DNA of 64,000 nucleotides, taken from positions 3,100,001-3,164,000 of the forward strand of contig NZ_AP022575.1 in assembly GCF_010730055.1 (NCBI RefSeq), given 5' to 3'. Positions within the stretch are counted from its first letter, which is position 1. Each line of letters opens with the position of its first letter. The translations under genes and the position numbers were made by a program. The notes under the pieces were generated by a model, which saw only the letters and a program-made list of their open reading frames with translations, had not been told where the DNA came from and ran no database searches. Shown here in pieces: positions 10,201-15,970 of this stretch. This DNA is from Mycobacterium shinjukuense. GTDB lineage: Bacteria; Actinomycetota; Actinomycetes; Mycobacteriales; Mycobacteriaceae.

Positions 10201-10913
10201 TGCGGCGAGGCCACCGGAAGGTCGGCGTACCAGTCGTAGAACGAGGTCATCACCCCGCCGATCAACTCCACGAACCGGGAGCCGGCCGCGTGGCTGACCA
10301 TCGACATGGCCGGGATCGGCGAGAAGCCGGCGACGCGGTCGGGACCGTATGTCTTGATGGTGTGCACGTGCGCCGCGGCGATCATCTCGGTGGCCTCGGC
10401 CCAGCCGACCCGCACCAGCCCGCCGTTGCCGCGGGCCCGCTGGTATCGGCGACGCCGGTCGGGGTCGGACACCACGTCGGCCCACGCCAGCACCGGATCG
10501 CCCAAGCGCGCCTTGGCTTCCCGGTACATCTGCGCGAGCACGCCGCGGGCATAGGGGTAACGCACCCGCGTCGGGGAGTAGGTGTACCAGGAGAACGCGG
10601 CGCCACGCGGACAACCGCGCGGCTCGTATTCCGGCCGGTCGGGGCCGACGGACGGATAGTCGGTCTCCTGGTTCTCCCAGGTGATGATCCCGTCCTTGAC
10701 GTAGATCTTCCACGAGCAGGACCCGGTGCAGTTGACGCCGTGGGTGGAGCGCACCACCTTGTCGTGGCTCCAGCGGTCGCGGTAGAAGACGTCGCCCTCC
10801 CGCCCGCCCCGGCGGGTCACGGTGCGCAGATCGTCAGAAAACTCCCCGGGGGTGAAGAACCGTCCGCTGCGCTCGAGCAGTTCCTCGATCCGACCCCCGG
10901 GTGCGACGCTCAC
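7236..10913 (-). CDS. narG: Respiratory nitrate reductase alpha subunit NarG
   Basis: This catalytic molybdenum bis-MGD subunit reduces nitrate to nitrite. The N-terminal FS0 cluster site is THGVNCTGSC with a further Cys at GCPRGAA. The ligands His58, Cys62, Cys66 and Cys101 have the same 4-4-35 spacing as E. coli NarG. SFYDWYADLP contains the expected Mo-ligand Asp region. The protein of 1225 residues is full length. It lacks a Tat signal, in keeping with a cytoplasm-facing enzyme. The GTG start overlaps the narK stop (GTGA), so narK leads the operon. Confidence 0.96.
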   Translation of the reverse strand: MSVAPGGRIEELLERSGRFFTPGEFSDDLRTVTRRGGREGDVFYRDRWSHDKVVRSTHGVNCTGSCSWKIYVKDGIITWENQETDYPSVGPDRPEYEPRGCPRGAAFSWYTYSPTRVRYPYARGVLAQMYREAKARLGDPVLAWADVVSDPDRRRRYQRARGNGGLVRVGWAEATEMIAAAHVHTIKTYGPDRVAGFSPIPAMSMVSHAAGSRFVELIGGVMTSFYDWYADLPVASPQVFGDQTDVPESGDWWDAAYLVMWGSNVPVTRTPDAHWMAEVRYRGTKVVTVSPDYADNTKFADEWMPCAAGTDAALAMAMGHVILSECFVKQRVPFFVDYVRRYTDLPFLVKLEIRGDDVVPGKVLTAADLGHDVANAAFKPALLDGATDRPAVPHGSLGFRYGDDGVGKWNLDLGDIVPALTVAHRSGGESARIVLPRFDTADGRGATMVRGVPVRRVGEHRVCTVFDLMLAQYGVARPGLPGDWPAGYDDAAHPYTPAWQEPITGVSAQQAIRVAREFAGSAEESGGRSMIIMGAGICQWFHGDATYRAVLALLLLTGSMGRNGGGWAHYVGQEKCRPITGWATMAMATDWSRPPRQMPGTSYWYVHTDQWRYDGYRADALASPVGRGRFAGKHTMDVLASAVAMGWTPFYPQFNRSSLDVADEARAAGREIADYVVEQLAAGTLEPALADPDDPANWPRVLDVWRANLLGSSSKGNEYFLRHLLGTTSNLQATPTPEALRPNDIVWRDDIGDGKLDLLMSIDFRMTSTTLLSDVVLPAATWYEKADLSSTDMHPYVHAFTPAIDPPWETRSDYEAFGAIARSFSTLAAQHLGTRTDVVLGALQHDTPAAMSYPSGAEYDWRARGVLPVPGTTMGPLAVVERDYAAIADKWATLGPLVERLGLTTKGITTRPDREVDELAAKFGVLESGPAAGRPAITTAERMADVILALSGTSNGRLAVQGFHELERRTGRRLAQLAEGSEERRITYADTQARPVSVITSPEWSGSETGGRRYAPFTVNIEELKPFHTLTGRMHFYLDHDWLEELGEQLPIYRPPLDMSRLFGEPTLGADGVALTVRYLTPHSKWSIHSEYQDNLLMLSLSRGGPTMWMSIGDAAKIGVRDNDWVEAVNRNGVLVCRAIVSHRMPDGVVFVYHALERTIDMPLTETTGRRGGIHNSLTRLLIKPSHLAGGYAQHAFAFNYLGPTGNQRDEVTVVRRRSQEVTYS

Positions 10914-12148
10914 ACGGCAACCTTTCTGTCCGCGGCCACGGGTTCGCTGGCATGCAGTTTCACCGCCGTGTACGCCATCGCGGCCAGCGCGGTTGCCACC
11001 AGCAGCAGCAGCCCGATCGTGTAGTCGTTCTCGACGGAGTCGTAGGTTGCACCCATCACCAACGGCGGGAAGTAGCCGCCCAACCCGCCGGCGGCGGCGA
11101 CGATGCCGGTGACCGAGCCGACGGATTGGGTGGGCGAGCGGCGGGCCACCCAGGCAAACACGCCGCCGGTGCCGATGCCCAGGAAGATCGCCAGCGTGAT
11201 GAAGGTCAGCCCAGAGTACACGTCCGGCGGTGGCTGGGACACCGCGATGAACGCCAGCACCGCGGTGCCGGCGAGGGAGGCGAGCACGACGTACTTGGGC
11301 GCGATGCGGTCGGCCAGCGCGCCGCCGATTGGCCGGGCCAGCACCGCGGCCAGCGCGAAGCCGGCGGTTCGGGCGCCCGCGTCGACCGCGGAGAACCGGT
11401 AGATCGTCTTGATGTAGGTGGGCAGGTAGTTGGCAAACGCGACGAAACCGCCGAAGACGATCGCGTACAGGAACGACATCTCCCAGGTCACCCGCAGCTT
11501 GGCGGCGGCGATCAGCTTCGGCAGCACCGGGCCGGTGTTGGGGGTGAAATCCGGTGAGTTACGCATGACCAGCACACAGGCCGCGGCCGTGAGCGCCAGC
11601 GCGACGGCGATGATGAAGTGGGTGCTGAACAGGCCAAACCAGCGCACGAACCGTGGTGTGCAGAACGCCGACAGCGCGGTGCCCACCATCCCCATGCCGA
11701 ACACCCCGGTGGCGAAGCCACGACGAGCGGCCGGATACCACGCGTTGGCGAACGGGATCCCGACGGCAAAGACAGTGCCTGCGATCCCGAGGAAGAACCC
11801 GAACAGCAACAGCAACGGGTAGGAACCCGACGTTCCGGCAAGACCGACGGCCAGCACCGGCGCGATGGCCGACAACGAGATCGCGATGAACATCGTGCGC
11901 CCGCCGAACCGGTCGGTCAGCGAGCCGATGACGATCCGGCCCAGCGCCCCGACCAGAATCGGCGTCGCCACCAGCAACGAGGCCCGCGCGCTGGAAAGCC
12001 GCATCTGGTCGGCATAGGTGGTTGATAGCGGGCCGATCAGATTCCAGGCCCAGAAGTTGATCGTCGAGACCCACGTCGCCAGGGCCAAATTCACGTCTCG
12101 TCGGGCGCCAATATCCGGCGTCGTCGCCGTGTCCACCCCATTAGCCAA
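10910..12148 (-). CDS. narK: NarK-type nitrate/nitrite MFS transporter
   Basis: This is a 12-helix major-facilitator protein of the nitrate/nitrite porter family, which imports nitrate and/or exports nitrite. Family signatures visible are GSLTDRFGGRTMF between helices 2 and 3, GVFGMGMVGTALSAF and GIVAAAGGLGGYFPP. As first gene of the nar cluster, it couples supply to respiration. The proposed start is TTG, preceded at 3 nt by AAGG. A GTG four codons later is an alternative. Which M. tuberculosis paralogue (narK1, K2, K3 or U) it matches cannot be decided by eye. Confidence 0.88.
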   Translation of the reverse strand: MANGVDTATTPDIGARRDVNLALATWVSTINFWAWNLIGPLSTTYADQMRLSSARASLLVATPILVGALGRIVIGSLTDRFGGRTMFIAISLSAIAPVLAVGLAGTSGSYPLLLLFGFFLGIAGTVFAVGIPFANAWYPAARRGFATGVFGMGMVGTALSAFCTPRFVRWFGLFSTHFIIAVALALTAAACVLVMRNSPDFTPNTGPVLPKLIAAAKLRVTWEMSFLYAIVFGGFVAFANYLPTYIKTIYRFSAVDAGARTAGFALAAVLARPIGGALADRIAPKYVVLASLAGTAVLAFIAVSQPPPDVYSGLTFITLAIFLGIGTGGVFAWVARRSPTQSVGSVTGIVAAAGGLGGYFPPLVMGATYDSVENDYTIGLLLLVATALAAMAYTAVKLHASEPVAADRKVAV

Positions 12149-12239
12149 TCACCTTGCCAGCCGCTTCGAAACCGACCAAAGTCATTGGCAGGAGAGCCGT
12201 AGGCCATCCGCCGGCGAGCGGCCAGCCGGGTCCCGGTCG

Positions 12240-12584
12240 TCAAAGGCCCAGCACGCGTCGGAGTCCCCGGTCAACTTCATGCATCAAGCTCGGCGGCAGC
12301 TCCCCGACCTGATCGGTGAGGTCGGTCTTGTTGAGCGTGACAAGCGCTGTGATGTTGACGACCGAATCACGTGGCAGTCTCGTTGTGGCTGCGGGCAAGA
12401 ACACGTTCCCGGGCATTGCTGCCAGGGCAGTATTGGACGTGATCACCGCCGCGAGCACGGTCGCAAGGCGACTGGCGTTGTACGGATCGGACTGGATCAC
12501 GAGCACCGGGCGGCGCTTGGCGGGCCGGCTGCCGGACGGCGACCCAAGGTCGGCCCAGTAGATCTCAGCGCGGCCAATCACCAC
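12240..12584 (-). CDS. mazF6: MazF6-like endoribonuclease toxin
   Basis: This PemK/MazF-fold sequence-specific RNase arrests growth by cutting mRNA or rRNA when freed from its antitoxin. The 114 residues have the MazF landmarks RAEIYWADLG, PAKRRPVLVIQSDPYN, PRDSVVNITALVTLNK and LMHEVDRGLRRVL. The last two carry the usual active-site Ser-Thr/Asn region. It closely resembles M. tuberculosis MazF6 (Rv1991c) as I remember it. The GTG start overlaps the mazE stop by 7 nt, so toxin translation depends on antitoxin translation. It lies next to the nar operon, not in the M. tuberculosis location. Confidence 0.9.
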   Translation of the reverse strand: MVIGRAEIYWADLGSPSGSRPAKRRPVLVIQSDPYNASRLATVLAAVITSNTALAAMPGNVFLPAATTRLPRDSVVNITALVTLNKTDLTDQVGELPPSLMHEVDRGLRRVLGL

Positions 12585-12826
12585 TCATCGTCCACGGCCG
12601 CTAACACGCGGTAGCCAGCGGCCACGGCGGCTGACTCCGATTCGTCGGTGCCACGCAGGCTCTCGAGAGCACTGTCGATCTGTCCGGTCAGCGCTTGGGC
12701 ATCCAGCTCGTCCAAGTAGCGCTGTGCAGCCCGGGTGAAGAACTCAGACCGACTCATGCCGAGGTCACTCGCACGCCGGGATACACGATCGAACGTCTCG
12801 TCCGGCAGGGAGATAGCGGTCTTCAC
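12578..12826 (-). CDS. mazE6: MazE6-like antitoxin
   Basis: This is a ribbon-helix-helix antitoxin that neutralises MazF and represses its own promoter. The N-terminal KTAISLPDETFDRVSRRA followed by MSRSEFFTRAAQRYLDEL is the DNA-binding RHH fold. The acidic C-terminal tail ends VDDEW and would wrap the toxin. I chose the GTG of VKTAISLPDE: a TATACT -10 element lies 7 nt upstream, making a leaderless transcript likely. Thirteen further upstream codons are open but would span that promoter. Confidence 0.88.
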   Translation of the reverse strand: MKTAISLPDETFDRVSRRASDLGMSRSEFFTRAAQRYLDELDAQALTGQIDSALESLRGTDESESAAVAAGYRVLAAVDDEW

Positions 12827-12855
12827 ACGAGTAGTATAACCGGGTATAACCTCGT
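12826..12855 (-). promoter_or_regulatory. mazEF promoter with tandem GGTTATAC repeats
   Basis: On the minus strand the region reads GGTTATAC-CC-GGTTATACT and then ACTCGT before the GTG of mazE. The second repeat contains TATACT, an excellent -10 hexamer. Six bases separate it from the GTG, so transcription would begin at the start codon (leaderless). The two identical 8-mers, 10 bp apart, are good candidates for the RHH operator that overlaps the promoter. This is inferred from position and repeat structure. Confidence 0.6.
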
Positions 12856-12898
12856 CCGCCGCCACGCCGCAATCCGGGGTGATGGGCCGCGCTCGGGG

Positions 12899-13290
12899 TC
12901 ACTCACCCGATAGGTGCGGGTCGGGCGCGGCGGCAAGCGCGGAGGCATCGGCGCGGCGCTGGGCCAGGGTGCGCGGGTCGTCGTCGCACGGCCGCGGGCC
13001 AGTTGTGTGAGCCGCCGATCCAGCATCGCGGCGTCGGTGGCATACAGCCGACCCCACAGCGCGGCGGTGCCCGCATCGGGATCGCCGATGTGCACGTCAC
13101 GGCTGCGGGCCCAGGCGCGGGTGCGCCGCAGCGCAGCGGGGTCGTAGCGATCAATCCAGCCGTCAATGGCCTACTCCAACTTCGACGCCGACGACGGCAC
13201 CCACGCAGCCGCGTGTTCGGCGACGGCGACATCGACGAGCCGCAGCCCCTGGGGGTCGGGCGCCGTCCGATCTCGGCCAGCTCGCATCAC
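12899..13290 (-). pseudogene. Second 13E12-repeat (DUF222) gene remnant
   Basis: On the minus strand, fragments read LRLVDVAVAEHAAAW, an in-frame TAG at 13171-13173, then AIDGWIDRYDPAALRRTRAW, GDPDAGTAALWGRLYATDAA and MLDRRLTQLARG. After a frameshift it reads CDDDPRTLAQRRADA and stops at 12899-12901. These are consecutive conserved segments of the DUF222 part of 13E12 proteins. The N-terminal part and the whole HNH domain are missing. It lies opposite in orientation to the 13E12 gene at the window's left end. Confidence 0.75.
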
Positions 13291-13588
13291 CACACCTCCC
13301 CCGAGCCGGCACCCCCTCATCGCTGGCGTCCGGCTCGACGGACCGGCGACGCGCGAGCAACGCCCACGGGGCCTCATCACCGAGGGCAGCGTCGGTGACG
13401 CCTGACCGGATATCGGATATCGCGGGCCGCGGAGCAGCTGAGCATCCACGGTGGTGCTCAGCCGTATGCGACTCATGCCATCACTCTGCCACTCACCGGC
13501 CGATCGCCAGCAGGGTTAACTTGTCGGCAAGCCGCCGACAACTCGGCGCCGGGCCAGGTTCCGACGGATCTCGAAAGGCATCAGCACA
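13291..13588. other. Intergenic region, no gene recognised
   Basis: Short open frames occur on both strands, but none has a plausible ribosome site, conserved motif or consistent codon use. The left part may contain further decayed 5' sequence of the 13E12 remnant. The right part should hold the promoter of the large membrane protein gene; no clear -10 element or operator stands out. Confidence 0.5.
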
Positions 13589-15964
13589 ATGCGAGTTGAC
13601 GGACGCGAGATCCCCGTGTCCGGCAGCCTGCTGCAACCACTGAATCGGCGCACCAACGACATCATCCGGCTGGTCTCGGCGGCGGTCTTTCTGGTGTTGG
13701 TGATCACCAGCTCGCTGATCACCCGCACGCGCTGGATCGCGCTGGAGAAATCCATCTCCGAGATCGTCGGGGTGCTATCGCCCGCACAATCCGATCTGGT
13801 GTACCTGGCCTACGGCCTGGCGATGCTGGCGTTGCCGTTCATGATCCTGATCGGCTTGATCGTCTCCCGGCAATGGAAGCTGCTGGGCGCCTATGCGGCC
13901 GCCGCGATTATGGCCGTCCTCCCGTTGTCGATCAGCAGCAACCGCATCGCGGCACCCCGATGGCATTTCGACCTCCCGGACAAGCTCACCACGCTGCCCG
14001 CGCAGTTCCTCGACGACCCGCGGTGGATCGCGATGCTGGCGGCGGTGCTCACCGTGTCCGGCCCCTGGCTGCCGGCGCGCTGGCGACGCTGGTGGTGGGC
14101 GCTGCTGCTGGCGTTCGTGCCGATCCACCTGGTCGTCAGTGCCATCGTCCCGGCGCGCTCGCTGGTGGGGCTGGCGGTGGGGTGGTTCGTCGGCGCCTTC
14201 GTCGTCCTGGTCGTCGGCACCCCCGCCCTCGAGGTGCCGCTGGACGGTGCGGTGCGGGCGATGGCCAAACGCGGATTCGTGGTGTCCCGGCTCACGGTGG
14301 TCCGGCCGGGCGGCCCCGGGCCGCTCGTGCTGTCGGCGTCATCCACCGATGCCGGCGCCAGGGCGGCCGTCGAATTGTACGGCCCGCACCAAAGCAGCGG
14401 GGGCGCACTGCGTCAGCTCTGGTGGAAGGTGCGGCTGCGCGGCCCCGAAACCGCACCGCTGCAGCCTTCCATGCGCCGCGCCGTCGAGCATCGCGCCCTG
14501 ATGGCCATTGCCATCGGCGATGTGGGCGTCGCCAACACGTCCACGATCTCGGTCGCCGCGCTGGACCGGGGGTGGACGATGTATGCGCACCAACCCGTCC
14601 GGGGCACTCCACTCGACGAATGCGCCCCCCAGACGCCGGTTGCCTGGGTTTGGAGATCGCTGCGAATCCTCTACGACCACCAAATCTCCCACGGCGACCT
14701 GCGCGGCCATGAGATCACGGTCGATGACGGCACGGTGCTTTTCGGTGGTTTCGGCGCCGCCGAATACGGCGCCACCGATGCCCAGCTGCAATCCGACGTC
14801 GCCCAGTTGCTGGTGACGACGTCGGCGTTGTATGACGCGGCGTCCGCGGTGGCCGCGGCCATCAACGCGTTCGGCAAGGACACCATCCTGACCGCCTCCC
14901 GCCGGCTCACCAAATCCGCTGTGCCCAAACGAATCCGCGACTCGGTGCCCAACGCGAAGACCGTCATCGCCAGCGCCCGCGCGGAGGTGATGCGACAGAC
15001 CGGCGCGGATCAGATCAAACCCGAGACGATCACCCGGTTCAGTCGCAGCCAGCTCATTCAGCTGGTGCTGATCGGGGCGCTGGTCTATGTCGCGTATCCA
15101 TTCATCAGCACCGTTCCCACGTTCTTCTCCGAACTGCGAACCGCGAACTGGTGGTGGGCGCTGCTGGGTCTGACCGTGTCCGCGCTGACGTATCTCGGCG
15201 CGGCGGGGGCACTGTGGGCCAGCGCCGACGGACTGGTCAGTTTCTGGAAGCTGTCAATCATGCAGGTGGCCAACACGTTTGCGGCGACGACCACCCCGGC
15301 TGGCGTCGGCGGTCTCGCGCTGAGCACCCGGTTCCTGCAGAAGGGCGGTCTGAGCGCGCTGCGGGCCACCGCGGCGGTGGCGCTGCAGCAATCGGTGCAG
15401 GTGATCGTTCACATCGTGTTGCTGATCGTCTTCAGCGCCGTCGCGGGGGTGTCGACCGACCTCTCCCATTTCGTGCCGAATGCCACCGTGCTGTACCTGA
15501 TCGCGGGTCTGGCGCTGGGCGTCGTCGGCACCTTTTTGTTCGTGCCCAAGCTGCGGCGCCTGCTGGCAACGGCAGTGCGGCCCAGGCTCAAGGAGGTAAC
15601 CCGTGATCTGGTCGAGCTGGCCGGTGAACCAAAACGATTGGCGCTGATCGTGCTTGGCAGCGCCGGCACCACTCTCGGTGCGGCGCTGGCGTTGTGGGCC
15701 AGCATCGAAGCCTTCGGTGGCCACACGACGTTCGTCACGGTCACGGTGGTGACCATGGTCGGCGGCACCTTGGCCTCGGCCGCCCCTACCCCCGGCGGCG
15801 TGGGCGCAGTGGAGGCCGCGCTGATCGGTGGGCTTGCCGCCTTCGGTGTGCCCGCGGCCGTAGGGGTGCCCTCGGTGTTGCTGTATCGGGTGCTCACCTG
15901 CTGGATACCGGTATTCGCCGGCTGGCCGGTGATGCGCTGGCTGACCAACAGCGAGATGATCTGA
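13589..15964 (+). CDS. LPG-synthase-type membrane protein with embedded pseudokinase-like domain
   Basis: This 791-residue integral membrane protein resembles M. tuberculosis Rv0585c. About six hydrophobic segments lie within residues 25-230. A soluble domain spans roughly 235-480. A UPF0104/LPG_synthase_TM-type membrane bundle follows (about 490-785), including TTTPAGVGGLALSTRFLQ and ASAAPTPGGVGAVEAALIGG. The soluble part has a kinase-like catalytic loop SHGDLRGHEI and then VLFGGFGAAEYG where a DFG would sit. Both the loop Asn and the DFG Asp are replaced, so catalysis is doubtful. Its substrate is unknown; lipid transfer or flipping at the membrane is a family-based guess. It converges on the GH92 gene with 6 nt between stops. 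Confidence 0.8.
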   Translation: MRVDGREIPVSGSLLQPLNRRTNDIIRLVSAAVFLVLVITSSLITRTRWIALEKSISEIVGVLSPAQSDLVYLAYGLAMLALPFMILIGLIVSRQWKLLGAYAAAAIMAVLPLSISSNRIAAPRWHFDLPDKLTTLPAQFLDDPRWIAMLAAVLTVSGPWLPARWRRWWWALLLAFVPIHLVVSAIVPARSLVGLAVGWFVGAFVVLVVGTPALEVPLDGAVRAMAKRGFVVSRLTVVRPGGPGPLVLSASSTDAGARAAVELYGPHQSSGGALRQLWWKVRLRGPETAPLQPSMRRAVEHRALMAIAIGDVGVANTSTISVAALDRGWTMYAHQPVRGTPLDECAPQTPVAWVWRSLRILYDHQISHGDLRGHEITVDDGTVLFGGFGAAEYGATDAQLQSDVAQLLVTTSALYDAASAVAAAINAFGKDTILTASRRLTKSAVPKRIRDSVPNAKTVIASARAEVMRQTGADQIKPETITRFSRSQLIQLVLIGALVYVAYPFISTVPTFFSELRTANWWWALLGLTVSALTYLGAAGALWASADGLVSFWKLSIMQVANTFAATTTPAGVGGLALSTRFLQKGGLSALRATAAVALQQSVQVIVHIVLLIVFSAVAGVSTDLSHFVPNATVLYLIAGLALGVVGTFLFVPKLRRLLATAVRPRLKEVTRDLVELAGEPKRLALIVLGSAGTTLGAALALWASIEAFGGHTTFVTVTVVTMVGGTLASAAPTPGGVGAVEAALIGGLAAFGVPAAVGVPSVLLYRVLTCWIPVFAGWPVMRWLTNSEMI

Positions 15965-15970
15965 GGGCGG

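Noticed and set aside
7647..11024. A 1125-codon open frame on the plus strand opposite narG
   Set aside because: It is the antisense shadow of narG in GC-rich DNA; the narG frame has all expected motifs, while the shadow has none and is rich in His/Arg/Gly.
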